Below are positions 1-8,863 of a DNA stretch of 64,000 nt, one piece after another (within the stretch, counting starts at the first letter, position 1; every line of letters begins with the position of its first letter). Origin of the DNA: Dechloromonas sp. Dech2017 (GTDB lineage Bacteria; Pseudomonadota; Gammaproteobacteria; Burkholderiales; Rhodocyclaceae). Both the position numbers and the translations under genes were made by a program. Location: assembly GCA_009469585.1 (NCBI GenBank), contig SSXW01000018.1:1-64000 (forward strand). The letters run 5' to 3'. The notes under the pieces were generated by a model. The model was not told the DNA's origin. It was given only the letters and a program-made list of their open reading frames with translations, and ran no database searches.

Positions 1-111
1 ACCGACTGGATGTGGACCTACAATCACGAGCGCCCCAACATGGCACTCGGCGGCATTACCCCGAAACAGAAGTCAGCACTTTTAACCACCTCTACTTCTG
101 ACCGCTGCTAA
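1..111 (+). CDS. IS3-family transposase OrfB, C-terminal fragment (cut by window edge)
   Basis: Reading from base 1 gives a 36-residue tail ending in TAA at 109-111. It contains the sequence WTYNHERPNMALGG followed by TPKQK, the standard C-terminal end of the DDE integrase core of IS3-family OrfB proteins, which catalyses transposition in the cytoplasm. Only the tail is present, so the catalytic residues, the frameshift signal and the subgroup cannot be judged. It sits directly inside the putative IS end at 128, as expected for this family. The assignment to IS3 is firm; the subgroup is unknown. Confidence 0.8.
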   Translation, partial: TDWMWTYNHERPNMALGGITPKQKSALLTTSTSDRC

Positions 112-128
112 AAATGGGGGGATTACCA
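1..128 (+). mobile_element. Right end of an IS3-family insertion sequence
   Basis: The first 111 bases encode the last 36 residues of an IS3-type OrfB transposase, and the element appears to end at 128 with the sequence GGGGGGATTACCA, the kind of terminal inverted repeat expected outside such a gene. The host nuclease-like gene on the minus strand is interrupted exactly there. The other end of the element lies outside the window, so the target duplication cannot be checked. Confidence 0.7.
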
Positions 129-540
129 CTCCATCTCGGCCATTTTGGTCTTTGTAAAGCGTCAGACGTTGGCCTTTGATCTTTTGGGTTCCAAGGTTTT
201 GCGACAAGAAATCTCTCAACTGGTATTCCAAGGCAAACGATGCGATTTGATCTTCGTCAGGTGCAATTTCCTCTCCACCGAGCATTGAATCGATTGCATC
301 GTCGGGCACAGAGGAGGAAGGAGGGAAAAGACGAAATTCCGTATCGGTTTCCTCCACTTGCCAGCCCTGCCTACGTAAAGCGTTTCGAAGCTGTACGGAA
401 TTCTGAGTATCTGGGTCTAATCCTTCTGGAATTTGATCGGGATGCTGGCGCAGCCACTCTTTCATTCGGTGGATTTCTAAGCCGCCATCGTTCCTAGAAA
501 GAATGACGTTGTATCGCTTCTGTGGATTGCGCATGGCCAT
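129..540 (-). pseudogene. NucS/DUF91-like endonuclease-domain protein truncated by IS insertion
   Basis: The minus-strand frame starts at 540 and runs about 137 residues to the IS junction, then continues about 15 residues into the IS before a stop at 82. The stretch FALEYQLRDFLSQNL, followed by LYKDQNGRDGV, matches the start of the NucS-like (DUF91) nuclease domain, where intact relatives continue with a sequence of the type GVEYxTDVGxIDLLA that carries catalytic residues. Here the frame passes into IS sequence (VIPPFLAAV) immediately after DGV, so the catalytic part is lost. The N-terminal 90 residues are charged and not recognised. The family call is from motif memory, not a search. Confidence 0.6.
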
Positions 541-606
541 TTGTGCAGATATCCAGTTGATTGAATGAGATTTGTTGCTGCTAGACGAAACAGGGAGGTT
601 AATTCA

Positions 607-894
607 TCACGAATGCACCGCTGTCCCCGACAGTTTCACCCCCAAGGCCTGCAGCAACTTGAGCACGGTTTCGTAGCGCGGCTTGGCGCCAGGGGTCAGG
701 GCCTTGTACAGGCTCTCCCGGCCGAGGCCGGCGTCCTTGGCGAGCTGACTCATGCCGCGGGCACGGGCGACGTCGCGGACGGCGGCCAGGAAGACGTCGG
801 GGTTGGGGTCTTCCAGGGCGGCACTCAGGTATTCGGCGATGGTTTCTTCGTCGTCGAGGTAGTCGGCGGCATCGAAGGGGGCGAGTTGGGTCAT
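607..894 (-). CDS. HigA-type antitoxin (addiction module antidote, HTH)
   Basis: A 95-residue protein beginning MTQLAPFDAADYLDDEE, which fits the putative addiction-module antidote family: an acidic N-terminus that contacts the toxin and a C-terminal helix-turn-helix (about residues 50-85, including SQLAKDAGLGRESLYKAL). It should neutralise the adjacent toxin and repress the shared promoter. I chose the start at 894 rather than the upstream ATG at 948, because the longer form would overlap the toxin gene by about 50 bases and the family begins at this Met. The toxin gene ends at 899, so the two are almost certainly co-transcribed. Confidence 0.85.
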   Translation of the reverse strand: MTQLAPFDAADYLDDEETIAEYLSAALEDPNPDVFLAAVRDVARARGMSQLAKDAGLGRESLYKALTPGAKPRYETVLKLLQALGVKLSGTAVHS

Positions 895-898
895 GGTT

Positions 899-1192
899 TC
901 ACTCCTTTTCCAAAGCCCGCGCCATGGCGATGGCGCGTTTGATGTCACGCTTCTGCGAGGATTTGTCGCCGCCCAGCAGAAGCAGGTAGATCACATCGGC
1001 GCGCCGTGTGAAGTAGCCCCGATAGCCCGGATGCACGCGCATTTCCGAGACGCCTTCGCCGACCGCATCGCCGTCCCCAAAATTGCCATGTTCGGCGGCG
1101 CGGATGCGATGGGCGATGCGGGCGCGGCCAACCTTGTCCTTCAACGTCGCAAGCCAAGTGTCGAATTCGGGCGTCCGAAGGAATGTGATCAT
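899..1192 (-). CDS. RelE/HigB-type toxin of a type II toxin-antitoxin system
   Basis: A 97-residue basic protein ([19 protein letters not shown]) with the phage Gp49/HigB-like killer-protein layout: an N-terminal helical pair, then [15 protein letters not shown] and a beta strand [18 protein letters not shown]. Such proteins are ribosome-dependent or free mRNA endonucleases. The toxin lies first and the antitoxin second, the HigBA order, with a 4-base gap. The start at 1192 places the family-typical MI[T/V]F at the N-terminus; an in-frame ATG at 1246 would run toward the cobQ region. Likely autoregulated by the antitoxin; no operator was identified. Confidence 0.85.
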   Translation of the reverse strand: MITFLRTPEFDTWLATLKDKVGRARIAHRIRAAEHGNFGDGDAVGEGVSEMRVHPGYRGYFTRRADVIYLLLLGGDKSSQKRDIKRAIAMARALEKE

Positions 1193-1323
1193 GGGTTCAG
1201 TGTGTCCGAATGGATACGACTGTGCAATGGGACGGCGCCAAAGCATTTTGCGTCGTAATGGTTCCGAGGCGGGCGTCGAGAAATTTCCGGGATAATCGCC
1301 GTTTTCCTTTTTTCGCCACCGCT

Positions 1324-2796
1324 ATGTCCTGCTCTTCCCTGATGGTCCAGGGGACCACCTCCGATGCCGGCAAGTCCACGCTGGTCGCCGCCCTGTGCCG
1401 CATCCTCAAGCGCCGGGGCGTGCGGGTGGCGCCGTTCAAGCCGCAGAACATGGCGCTCAATTCGGCGGTGACCGTCGATGGCGGCGAGATCGGCCGCGCC
1501 CAGGCGCTGCAGGCGCTGGCTTGCGGCCTGCCGCCACACACCGATTTCAACCCGGTGCTGTTGAAGCCGACCACCGACAAGAAGGCGCAGGTGATCATCC
1601 ACGGCCGGGTGGCGAGCGACCTCGACGCCAAGGCCTACCACGCCTACAAGCCGCGGGCGATGGGGGCGGTGCTCGAATCCTGGGGGCGGCTGACGGCGGC
1701 CTACGAGGCGGTGCTGGTCGAGGGCGCCGGGTCACCGGCCGAGATCAACCTGCGCGACCGCGACATCGCCAACATGGGCTTTGCCGAGGCCGTCGATTGC
1801 CCGGTGATCATCGTCGCCGACATCGACCGCGGCGGCGTCTTCGCCCACCTGGTCGGCACGCTGGAACTGCTCTCGGCGTCCGAGCAGGGGCGGGTGGTCG
1901 GCTTCGTCATCAACCGCTTCCGCGGCGACATCGCCCTGCTCGAACCGGGGCTGGACTGGCTGGAAGAGCGCACCGGCAAGCCAGTGCTCGGCGTGCTGCC
2001 CTACCTGCACGGCCTGCTGCTCGACGCCGAGGACGCCATCGCCACCGCTGCGGTCGACGGCAAAAAAGCGCCAAAACTGAAAGTCGTCGCCCCGGCCTAC
2101 CCGCGCGTTTCCAACCACAACGACCTCGATCCCTTGCGCCTGCACCCGGAAGTCGATTTCCGCTGGATCGGCCCGGGCGAGGCGCCGCCCGCCGCCGACC
2201 TGATCGTGCTGCCCGGCTCGAAAGCGGTGCGCGCCGACCTCGACTGGCTGCGCGACAAAGGTTGGGACAAGGCCATCGAAAAACACCTGCGCTACGGCGG
2301 CAAGGTCATCGGGCTGTGCGGCGGCTACCAGATGCTCGGCCGTCAGGTGCACGATCCGCTGGGTCTGGAAGGCCGGCCGGGCAGCACGCCGGGGCTGGCC
2401 GCGCTGGACGTGGCAACGACGCTGGAAAGCGACAAGCAGTTGCGCAATGTGAGCGGTCACTTGGCGTTGCCGGGCCGTCCAGCCATGACCGGCTACGAAA
2501 TCCACCTCGGCGTCACAGATGGCGACGGGCTGGCGCAAGCCGCCGTAGAGCTGGCCGATGGCCGCCGCGATGGGGCTATTTCCACCGACAACCAGGTGTT
2601 CGGCACCTATTGCCACGGCGTTTTCGATCACCCCGAGGCGCTGAGCGCGCTGCTCGCCTGGGCCGGCATGCAGGAGAGCGAACAAGTCGATTTCGCCGCC
2701 CGCCGCGAAGCCGATCTCGACCGCCTGGCCGATGCGGTCGAGGCGGCGCTCGACTGGGAAAAGCTGGCGCCTATTCTGCCGGGGGGGGTGGCTTAG
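1324..2796 (+). CDS. cobQ: Cobyric acid synthase CobQ
   Basis: A 490-residue cytosolic enzyme that uses glutamine and ATP to amidate the b, d, e and g side chains of adenosylcobyrinic acid a,c-diamide, giving adenosylcobyric acid. The ATP-binding loop GTTSDAGKS is at residues 10-18. The glutamine amidotransferase part (about 240-490) has the nucleophile Cys332 in [12 protein letters not shown] and His431 in [11 protein letters not shown] start at 1324 because the P-loop of the family lies within the first 10-20 residues. Residues around 242-253 ([12 protein letters not shown]) are encoded by a copy of the dispersed repeat. It converges with the response regulator gene and overlaps its 3' end by 26 bases. 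Confidence 0.97.
   Translation: MSCSSLMVQGTTSDAGKSTLVAALCRILKRRGVRVAPFKPQNMALNSAVTVDGGEIGRAQALQALACGLPPHTDFNPVLLKPTTDKKAQVIIHGRVASDLDAKAYHAYKPRAMGAVLESWGRLTAAYEAVLVEGAGSPAEINLRDRDIANMGFAEAVDCPVIIVADIDRGGVFAHLVGTLELLSASEQGRVVGFVINRFRGDIALLEPGLDWLEERTGKPVLGVLPYLHGLLLDAEDAIATAAVDGKKAPKLKVVAPAYPRVSNHNDLDPLRLHPEVDFRWIGPGEAPPAADLIVLPGSKAVRADLDWLRDKGWDKAIEKHLRYGGKVIGLCGGYQMLGRQVHDPLGLEGRPGSTPGLAALDVATTLESDKQLRNVSGHLALPGRPAMTGYEIHLGVTDGDGLAQAAVELADGRRDGAISTDNQVFGTYCHGVFDHPEALSALLAWAGMQESEQVDFAARREADLDRLADAVEAALDWEKLAPILPGGVA
2049..2079 (+). repeat. Dispersed GCGGTCGAC/A-tract repeat, copy inside cobQ
   Basis: Core TGCGGTCGACGGC followed by AAAAAA at 2062 and a second tract CAAAAC 11 bp downstream. 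It lies in the linker between the two halves of CobQ and is read in frame as [11 protein letters not shown]. Confidence 0.75.
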
Positions 2797-4138
2797 CCGG
2801 TGTTTCCTCGTGGCGGATACGCTTGAGCGCCACCTGCTTCTGGATCTCGCGGAAATCCATTTCCCGGCCGTGCAGCGCGTACTGGGTCCGGATGGCGCCG
2901 AAAACCTTTTTGGCATCCGGGCTGCTCATCAGGTGTTCGGCATGCCGGTCGGCCAGCTCGGGGTCGCTCAGCGACAGGGCGGCGCGCATCACGTCGAGCC
3001 GGGTCGTCGCGGAAAGCTCGGTTTCGAACAAGGCCGGGCGCAGGCCGACAAATTTCGGCTTGCCTTTGCCCGGCGAGCAGACGGCGAGCAGCGCGGCAAA
3101 GCTGGCCTGATTGTCCAGCGCGAAGTTCTGGACTTCCGAATCGCGCATCTTGACCAGCAGGTTTTCGGCCGAAATCAGGTCGCCGGCGATGACGTGGCTG
3201 CGGGCCAGACTGAGCCGGTCTTCCGGCGTCACGGCGCCGGGCATGCTGTCGTTGCTCAGGACGTCGGCCAGCGTGCTGCGCGCCTTGTCGAGGTCGCCGT
3301 TGAGCGTCGCGGCTTCGGCCAGGAGGCGCTTGCGCAGGTAGTTGCGCGGCGTCTTTTTCGACACGTCGTCGAGCACCTTCTGGGCCTCCTCGTGCTCGCC
3401 CTGGGCCATGCAGATGGTGGCCTTGACGTCGGCCGCATCGAAATAGTTGGGGGTGCCGCCGACCACCCGGTCGATTTCCTGGCGGGCTTCGGTCAGGCGG
3501 TTCTGCTTGTGCAGGGTGCGCGCCACGCCGGCCCGCGCCCAGGGGAATTCGTAATTCTCCAGGATCTTGCGATAGACGCTTTCCGCCGCCTGGGCATCGC
3601 CCTTGGCGAGCAGCACCTCGGCCTGCTGGCGCAACACCTCGAAGCGGTAGGGCCGGCCGGCTTCGCTCTCGTGCAAGCCGGCCAGCGTCTTCAGCGCGCC
3701 CTGAAAGTCCTGCTGGCGCTTCTGGCGGTAATACTTGCCGAACAGCAGTTTCTTGGCGGCGATGCGCTCCAGCCGCAGCGTCAGTTTGTCGGGCGAGAAG
3801 GGCTTGATGATGTAATCGTCCGGCACCAGTTCGACGGCGGAAACGACCTGCTCGTAGGACTGTTCGCCGGTCACCATCATGAAGATGGTTTCGTCGGCGA
3901 GCAGGTTGAAGCGGCGCAATTCTTCGAGCAACTGCTGTCCGGAGCGGCCTTCGCCCAGCATGTAGTCGCACAGGATGACGTCCGGCGCGTTGTTGCGGAT
4001 GCGATAGATCGCGTCCTGGTAATTGGACGCGAACTCGACCGAAAAGGCGCCGATGGTCTGGGCGATGGTGCGCAGCGCATCGCGCGCCTGGGGGAGATCG
4101 TCGATGACCAGGAAGCGGCTCTTGCTGAAATCGATCAT
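2771..4138 (-). CDS. Response regulator with TPR output domain
   Basis: A 455-residue cytosolic protein. Residues 1-125 form a CheY-like receiver with the acidic pair Asp13/Asp14, phospho-acceptor Asp58 (VILCDYML), Thr90 and Lys112 (IIKPF). The rest, about 130-450, is a chain of TPR-like helical repeats rather than a DNA-binding domain, so the output is probably protein interaction. The start at 4138 is set by the receiver N-terminus [14 protein letters not shown] and overlaps the kinase stop as ATGA, which implies translational coupling. This architecture resembles receiver-TPR proteins seen in other betaproteobacteria and Pseudomonas; the partner process is unknown. The last residues (AKPPPPAE) overlap cobQ antisense. 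Confidence 0.85.
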   Translation of the reverse strand: MIDFSKSRFLVIDDLPQARDALRTIAQTIGAFSVEFASNYQDAIYRIRNNAPDVILCDYMLGEGRSGQQLLEELRRFNLLADETIFMMVTGEQSYEQVVSAVELVPDDYIIKPFSPDKLTLRLERIAAKKLLFGKYYRQKRQQDFQGALKTLAGLHESEAGRPYRFEVLRQQAEVLLAKGDAQAAESVYRKILENYEFPWARAGVARTLHKQNRLTEARQEIDRVVGGTPNYFDAADVKATICMAQGEHEEAQKVLDDVSKKTPRNYLRKRLLAEAATLNGDLDKARSTLADVLSNDSMPGAVTPEDRLSLARSHVIAGDLISAENLLVKMRDSEVQNFALDNQASFAALLAVCSPGKGKPKFVGLRPALFETELSATTRLDVMRAALSLSDPELADRHAEHLMSSPDAKKVFGAIRTQYALHGREMDFREIQKQVALKRIRHEETPAKPPPPAE

Positions 4139-4746
4139 CGCGGCAGGTGCAGGGCAAAGCGGGCGCCGCCCAGCCGGCTGTCGTTGTCCAGATGCAGCTG
4201 GCCACTCAGCTCGTGGCGAATGTGCAGCGCAGCCAGCCGCCCGGCCACCAGCAAGCCGGTGCTGCTCGCCGGGGGCAGCGTCGCGAAGCCCGGGCCGTCG
4301 TCCTCGACCTGCAGCACCAGACCGCTGTCGTCGGTCAGCGCGCTGAGGCGGATCTGCCGGCGGGCAAAGCGGGCAGCATTTTGCACGGCGTTGTTCAGCA
4401 TGTCGGCGATCAGGTCGCGGTCGAGCGGCCACGGATCGGTCACCTGGCAGTCCACGGTCAGTTCGAGGCCGATCGCCCGCAGATGCTTGGCCTGGGCCAG
4501 CGCCACCTCGGCGCAGAGGTCGTCGAGGATGCAGGGGACGATCGCCAGTTGGGCGTCCTGGCGCATCAGCCGGTAGGCGGTGAGGGTCCGGCTCAGGCGC
4601 AGGGCGGCGGCCTCGATGGCATAGCGGGCCTCGCCAAGGTCGAGGCCGGTGGCTGTTTCGCGCGCGGCAAGAAGGGTTTCGGCGAAAAACAACTGGTTTT
4701 TCGCATCGTGGACGCCGGATGCCAGCACGTCGAGCGGGTCACTCAT
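4135..4746 (-). CDS. Small soluble histidine kinase-like protein
   Basis: A 203-residue protein without membrane segments or a sensor domain. It has a short helical region with His13 in HDAKNQL, then a GHKL ATPase fold with an N box (DMLNNAVQN, residues 115-123), a G1 box (EDDGPGF, 148-154) and a G2-like STGLLVA (162-168). The H box lacks the usual ELRTP context, so it may be a kinase or a phosphatase of the partner. Its stop overlaps the start of the receiver-TPR gene by four bases, so the two should work as a pair. The input signal must come from another protein. The kinase-like family call is good; the biochemical activity is unproven. Confidence 0.8.
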   Translation of the reverse strand: MSDPLDVLASGVHDAKNQLFFAETLLAARETATGLDLGEARYAIEAAALRLSRTLTAYRLMRQDAQLAIVPCILDDLCAEVALAQAKHLRAIGLELTVDCQVTDPWPLDRDLIADMLNNAVQNAARFARRQIRLSALTDDSGLVLQVEDDGPGFATLPPASSTGLLVAGRLAALHIRHELSGQLHLDNDSRLGGARFALHLPR

Positions 4747-4804
4747 GGTTTTGCCCTTGTCATCGTAGGCCTTTGCCAGGCCGCTACAGGCAGGATACGC
4801 CGAT

Positions 4805-5353
4805 TCAGCCCTTGAGGGGCAAGGGCAGGCCGGCGGCGACCAGCGTCACCTGCCCGCAGACTGCCGCGACGCGCTGGTTCAGCCGCCCCTGCTCGTCGGC
4901 GAAGAGGCGCGACACCGGGTGCATGGGGACTATGCCCCAGCCGACTTCGTTGGAAACCAGGATGACCCGGCCGGGCAGTAGCGGCAGGGTGGCGAGCAGC
5001 GCCTCGGTCTGGTCGTGCAGCAGCGGGCAGGCGACGGCTTCGCCTGCCTCGGCCTGGGCCGCCGCCCGGCCGGCGAAGAGCAGGTTGGACAACCACAGCG
5101 TCAGGCAATCGACCAGCATGCAGCGCTCCGGGTGGGCCAGCTCGCTGAGACGCTCGGCAAGCCGCAAGGGCTCCTCGACGCAACCCCAGTCGGTCGGGCG
5201 GCGGGCGCGGTGGTGGGCGATACGCTGCGCCATCTCGCCGTCGCCGGCCTGCGCCGTGGCCAGGTAGGTGACGGCCAGGCCGGATTGCCGGGCGCGTTGT
5301 TCGGCGAGCTGGCTCTTGCCGGAGCGGGCGCCGCCCAGGATCAATTCGGTCAT
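4805..5353 (-). CDS. cobU: Adenosylcobinamide kinase / adenosylcobinamide-phosphate guanylyltransferase CobU
   Basis: A 182-residue enzyme that phosphorylates adenosylcobinamide and then transfers GMP from GTP to give AdoCbi-GDP, the activated corrin ring for nucleotide-loop assembly. The P-loop GGARSGKS is at residues 7-14, the guanylylated His lies in RIAHHRARRP (His47/48), and VDCLTLWLSN follows near residue 80, all typical. The length matches the family (about 180). It supplies the substrate of CobS, encoded 2.3 kb away on the other strand together with cobT, so nucleotide-loop assembly genes flank the riboswitch region. It has no riboswitch of its own that I can see. Confidence 0.96.
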   Translation of the reverse strand: MTELILGGARSGKSQLAEQRARQSGLAVTYLATAQAGDGEMAQRIAHHRARRPTDWGCVEEPLRLAERLSELAHPERCMLVDCLTLWLSNLLFAGRAAAQAEAGEAVACPLLHDQTEALLATLPLLPGRVILVSNEVGWGIVPMHPVSRLFADEQGRLNQRVAAVCGQVTLVAAGLPLPLKG

Positions 5354-5407
5354 GGTGTGGCCTTGGCAGGTTCGAAATTCGGATCGTGGCCGGTCACGGT
5401 CAGCCCG

Positions 5408-6211
5408 TCAGGGGAAAAGCAGGGGGGTCAGGAAGCGCATTGCCTCCAGCCGTGACAATTCAGTTATCCGGGTGTCGGCCTGAAGCGTGTAGGACGTGTT
5501 CAGCGCTCGGTGGTACCAGATGCCGCTGAAGTCGCCATCCCAGCCATGGTGCCCGCCTTCGAAAACGGCCAATTGAGCTGACCTGCCCCTGCTGCGCGCG
5601 TTGTCGACCAGGGTTTCGCACTGGACGACAGGCACCAAGTCGTCGCGACTGCCGAGCATGATCAGCACGGGCGCGCCGTCACCCTTGCGAATGTTGGCGA
5701 CGCCGCACGATGGGTAGAGGGCGATATAGCCGGCAAATTGCTGTCCGCCGGCCTCGTGAGCGCCCATGTCGGCTGCATTCAGAACCAGGTTGCCACCGCG
5801 GGAAAAGCCAATGATCGCGATGCGGCCGGGAGCGATCAGGGGGTGCGACCCGAGCAGGCGGAGCGCATCGTACGCGTCGTGCGTGGGAATGGGCTGGGTG
5901 GCGGAAGTGGCGGTCACGCCGCGCGGGCCGAAATAATCGATGCTCAGGGTGGCGATGCCTTGCGACCGAAAATAGGCTGCCCAGCGATCGACCCGGGCAT
6001 CCAGTCCGCCGCTGGCGTGGGCCAGGACGATGGCCGGGAACGGCGGCTTGCCTCCGGCAGGCAACTGCAGTTGCCCCGACAGTTGCAGCTTTTCAACCGA
6101 CGAGGGGTAGGAGAGCCAACCGGTCTGTCCCAGCGCCAGCGTCTCCACTTTCTGACCACCGGCACAGCCCAGGATGGCCAGCGCGATGAGTGACAGGAAT
6201 AGGCGTTTCAT
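5408..6211 (-). CDS. Dienelactone hydrolase-family lipoprotein
   Basis: A 267-residue alpha/beta hydrolase with a lipoprotein signal (LAILGC, lipidated Cys16), so it probably sits on the periplasmic side of a membrane. The nucleophile Ser137 lies in IGFSRGG, the acid is probably Asp190 in LGSRDDLVP, and the base is in GGHHGWDG (His221/222). This order fits the dienelactone hydrolase family, which cleaves esters, lactones or short peptides; the substrate cannot be told from sequence. The start at 6211 gives a proper signal peptide (MKRLFLSLIA); longer forms would run antisense across the riboswitch. It is transcribed away from the cobT riboswitch. Confidence 0.85.
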   Translation of the reverse strand: MKRLFLSLIALAILGCAGGQKVETLALGQTGWLSYPSSVEKLQLSGQLQLPAGGKPPFPAIVLAHASGGLDARVDRWAAYFRSQGIATLSIDYFGPRGVTATSATQPIPTHDAYDALRLLGSHPLIAPGRIAIIGFSRGGNLVLNAADMGAHEAGGQQFAGYIALYPSCGVANIRKGDGAPVLIMLGSRDDLVPVVQCETLVDNARSRGRSAQLAVFEGGHHGWDGDFSGIWYHRALNTSYTLQADTRITELSRLEAMRFLTPLLFP

Positions 6212-6344
6212 GGTCGTCCTCTGAAGGCAAGGTTGCGCGCAAGGGTGCACTGTAGCGCATGGCCCGGTGGCGGTGCCGGGAATCGGGCCGCCATGGGCGA
6301 ATTGTCGTTTGCATCGTGCCTTGCCGGCACGGATAATCCACGTC

Positions 6345-6502
6345 TTCCGACACCATGGAACCCGGTGCGAATTTTTCAATTCCGGGGCGGGCCCGCCGCT
6401 GTAATCGGGGACCAAGGCCGGACACGCCACTACGAAGAGAGACAGATCTTCCGGGAAGGCGCGGCCAGCGGGACGATCCGAAAGCCAGAAGACCTGTCGG
6501 AA
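6345..6502 (+). ncRNA. Cobalamin (B12) riboswitch
   Basis: The closing P1 stem pairs TTCCGACA (6345-6352) with TGTCGGAA (6495-6502). Inside are the conserved elements GGTGCGAAT, GCCCGCCGCTGTAA, a GGGAAGG segment and the B12 box AGCCAGAAGACCTG (6483-6496). It should bind adenosylcobalamin and lower expression of cobT-cobS when the vitamin is plentiful. It fills most of the 370-base gene-free stretch 6212-6581, the rest being the terminator below and the upstream region of the lipoprotein gene. Confidence 0.95.
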
Positions 6503-6524
6503 AAACCATCGAAGCCTGTGGACA

Positions 6525-6570
6525 GGGCTTCGCCGCAGCCTGGCGCCGCGGCGAAGCCCTTTTTGCTTTT
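6525..6570 (+). terminator. Intrinsic terminator serving as the riboswitch expression platform
   Basis: A 12-bp perfect stem (GGGCTTCGCCGC at 6525-6536 with its complement at 6548-6559) is followed by TTTTTGCTTTTT. It lies between the riboswitch and the cobT start at 6582, so control is probably by transcription termination rather than by hiding the ribosome site. Confidence 0.85.
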
Positions 6571-6581
6571 TGGAGAATCGG

Positions 6582-7643
6582 ATGCATTCCTTTGCCATTG
6601 CCGCCCCCGACCGGGCCCTGGAAAATTCGCTGAAATTTGCCGTCGACCGCAAGACCAAGCCGCTCGGCGCCCTCGGCCAGCTGGAAGGGCTGGCCGTGCA
6701 GATGGGCCTCATCCAGCAGTCGCTGGCGCCGCGCCTCAGCAACCCGCAGATGCTGGTTTTCGCCGGCGACCACGGGGCGGCCAAGGCCGGCGTCTCGGCC
6801 TACCCGCAGGATGTCACCTGGCAGATGGTCGAGAACTTCCTGGCCGGCGGCGCCGCCATCAACGTCTTCGCCCGCCACAACGGCCTCGGCCTGTCGGTGG
6901 TCGATGCCGGCGTGGCCCACGATTTCGGTGACGAGCGCGAGGGCCTGATCGACCTCAAGATCGCCCCGGGCACCGCCAACTACCTCGAACAGCCGGCGAT
7001 GACCGCCGCCCAGTGCGCCCAGGCCATCGAGCAGGGGGCCGGCGTCGTCCTCGGCCTGGCCGCCGCCGGCTGCAACGCCATTGGCTTCGGCGAAATGGGC
7101 ATCGGCAACACCGCCTCGGCCTCGCTGATCACCCACTGCCTGACCGGCACCCCGCTCGCCGCCTGCGTCGGCCGCGGCACCGGGCTGGACGACGGCGGCC
7201 TGGCCCGCAAGCAGGCCCTGCTCGACCAGGCCCTGCGCCGCTATCGCGCTGCCGGCGGCGACGACGATGCCTTCGCCGTGCTTGCCGAGTTCGGCGGCTT
7301 CGAGATCGCCACCATGGTCGGCGCCATGCTGGCCGCCGCCGAAGCGAAGATGGTGCTGCTCATCGACGGCTTCATCGTCGGCGCCGCGGCGCTCGTCGCC
7401 AGCCGGCTGGCGCCGGAGCTGCTCGATTACTGCGTCTTCTGCCACCGTTCGGCCGAGCCCGGCCACGCCGCCCAGCTGCAGGCCATGGACGCCGAACCGC
7501 TGCTCGACCTCGGCCTGCGCCTGGGCGAAGGCACCGGCGCCGCGCTGGCCTGGCCGCTGGTCGCGGCTGCCGTCGCCTTCCTCAACGAAATGGCCAGCTT
7601 CGAATCGGCCGGCGTTGCCGAAAAATGCAGCGAAGCGGCCTGA
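6582..7643 (+). CDS. cobT: Nicotinate-nucleotide-dimethylbenzimidazole phosphoribosyltransferase CobT
   Basis: A 353-residue cytosolic enzyme that moves phosphoribose from nicotinate mononucleotide to 5,6-dimethylbenzimidazole, giving alpha-ribazole phosphate for the lower ligand of cobalamin. Family motifs include [27 protein letters not shown] and, near the end, [11 protein letters not shown] with the catalytic Glu. The ATG at 6582 is preceded by GGAG at 6572-6575; a TTG four codons earlier in the same frame would overlap this site and is less likely. It is the first gene after the B12 riboswitch and overlaps cobS by 19 bases, so both are under riboswitch control. A dispersed-repeat copy (antisense) encodes residues around KFAVDRK. 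Confidence 0.97.
   Translation: MHSFAIAAPDRALENSLKFAVDRKTKPLGALGQLEGLAVQMGLIQQSLAPRLSNPQMLVFAGDHGAAKAGVSAYPQDVTWQMVENFLAGGAAINVFARHNGLGLSVVDAGVAHDFGDEREGLIDLKIAPGTANYLEQPAMTAAQCAQAIEQGAGVVLGLAAAGCNAIGFGEMGIGNTASASLITHCLTGTPLAACVGRGTGLDDGGLARKQALLDQALRRYRAAGGDDDAFAVLAEFGGFEIATMVGAMLAAAEAKMVLLIDGFIVGAAALVASRLAPELLDYCVFCHRSAEPGHAAQLQAMDAEPLLDLGLRLGEGTGAALAWPLVAAAVAFLNEMASFESAGVAEKCSEAA
6619..6651 (-). repeat. Dispersed repeat, copy inside cobT
   Basis: Read on the minus strand: TTGCGGTCGACGGCAAATTT, then a second A/T tract GAATTTTCC about one helical turn on. It closely matches the nadD copy at 26417. Confidence 0.7.
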
Positions 7644-8395
7644 TCCGTCGCGAACTCGACGCCTTCCTCGGCGCCGTCGGCTACTTCACCCGGCTGCCGG
7701 TGCCGGCCCGGCTCGGCCATTCGGCGGCGGCGCTCGGCCAGTCGGCCAGCTACCTGCCGGCCGTCGGCCTGCTGGTCGGCGGCCTCGGCGCCCTGGTCTT
7801 CTGGCTGGCGGCGCAGCTGTGGGCGCCGCCGGTGGCCGTGCTGCTGGCCATGGCGGCGACCCTGTACGCCACCGGCGCCTTCCACGAGGACGGCCTGGCC
7901 GATACGGCCGACGGCCTGGGCGGCGGCTGGGACAAGGCGAAAATCCTGGCCATCATGAAGGACTCGCGGGTCGGCAGCTACGGCGTCATCGCCGTCGTCA
8001 TCGCCCTGCTCGGCAAGTTCGCGCTGCTCGCCGGGCTCGACGCCGCGTTGCTGCCCTGGGCGCTGCTCGCCGGCCACGCCGTGTCGCGCTTTTTTGCCGT
8101 CAGCCTGATGGCCTTCATGGATTACGCCCGCGACGACGCGGCGAGCAAGGCCCGCCCGCTGGCCGCCCGGCTCGGCGTCGGTCGGCTGGCCGTGGCCCTG
8201 CTGTTCGCCGCCCTGCCGCTGGCCCTGCTCGCCCCCGGCCAGGCCCTGCCCGCCGTGGCGCTGGCGGCGCTGGCCACCCTGTGGCTGGCCGCCAAGTGCC
8301 GGCGCTGGCTGGGCGGCTACACCGGCGACTGCCTGGGTGCCGCGCAGCAAGTGGCCGAACTCGGCTTCTATCTCGGGCTGGCGCTCCGCGCCTGA
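7625..8395 (+). CDS. cobS: Adenosylcobinamide-GDP ribazoletransferase CobS (cobalamin synthase)
   Basis: A 256-residue inner-membrane enzyme that joins AdoCbi-GDP with alpha-ribazole (phosphate) to give adenosylcobalamin (phosphate). Several membrane segments are clear (for example about residues 35-75, 115-150 and 180-225). The hallmark acidic loop [15 protein letters not shown], followed by KDSRVGSYG, is present at about residues 83-120. The ATG at 7625 lies inside the end of cobT, which suggests translational coupling. Length and start fit the family. With CobU and CobT it completes the nucleotide-loop pathway. Confidence 0.96.
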   Translation: MQRSGLIRRELDAFLGAVGYFTRLPVPARLGHSAAALGQSASYLPAVGLLVGGLGALVFWLAAQLWAPPVAVLLAMAATLYATGAFHEDGLADTADGLGGGWDKAKILAIMKDSRVGSYGVIAVVIALLGKFALLAGLDAALLPWALLAGHAVSRFFAVSLMAFMDYARDDAASKARPLAARLGVGRLAVALLFAALPLALLAPGQALPAVALAALATLWLAAKCRRWLGGYTGDCLGAAQQVAELGFYLGLALRA

Positions 8396-8518
8396 TCGCC
8401 AGAATTTGTCGAAATCCCTGTCCCGCAAGCGTTTCGGGCTGTAACATGCCGCCCGGATAAGGCGCCGGCTGCCTGCTCCGCGCAGTCAACTTTCACCGAG
8501 CCGGAAGGGAAAAATAAT

Positions 8519-8863
8519 ATGAAAATCAAGCAATGCCTGTCCGTGGCGCTGCCTTTGCTCGCCGCGCTGGCGGCAGGCGGTTGTGCCTCGGGCTTTACCA
8601 AGGTGGCGCCGATGCCACCGGCCGAATTCCAGCGCCTCGGGCCAACCGCCGGCGAGGCCTGCGGCAGCCTCGGCGTGCTGGCCACCGGCTACTACGCCAT
8701 TCCGATGGGCCTCAACAGTCGCGTCGAGAATGCCTACATCGACGCCCTCAACAAGGTGCCGGGCGCCACCGCGCTGGTCGACGTGACGATCAGCGAAGAC
8801 TGGTTCTGGTGGCTGATCGGCACGGCGCGCTGCGTCAAGGTGAGCGGGGAGGCGATCAAATGA
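8519..8863 (+). CDS. Small exported lipoprotein, TRL-like
   Basis: A 114-residue precursor with a signal peptide and lipobox (LAAGGC, Cys22). The mature part contains GEACGSLGVLATGYYAIPMGLNSRVENAYIDALNKVPGA, then a Trp-rich strand (DWFWWLIGTARCVKVSGEA). This pattern, Cys plus two consecutive small hydrophobic turns and a run of the type NAYxDAL, resembles the TRL-like family of bacterial lipoproteins, whose function is unknown. The stop overlaps the start of the next gene as ATGA, and the next gene encodes a similar protein. Start supported by an AAGG-type ribosome site at about 8507. No function is claimed. Confidence 0.75.
   Translation: MKIKQCLSVALPLLAALAAGGCASGFTKVAPMPPAEFQRLGPTAGEACGSLGVLATGYYAIPMGLNSRVENAYIDALNKVPGATALVDVTISEDWFWWLIGTARCVKVSGEAIK

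Noticed and set aside
240..497. 85-codon plus-strand frame over the NucS-like pseudogene
   Set aside because: It has no recognisable domain, and the minus frame has the family motif.
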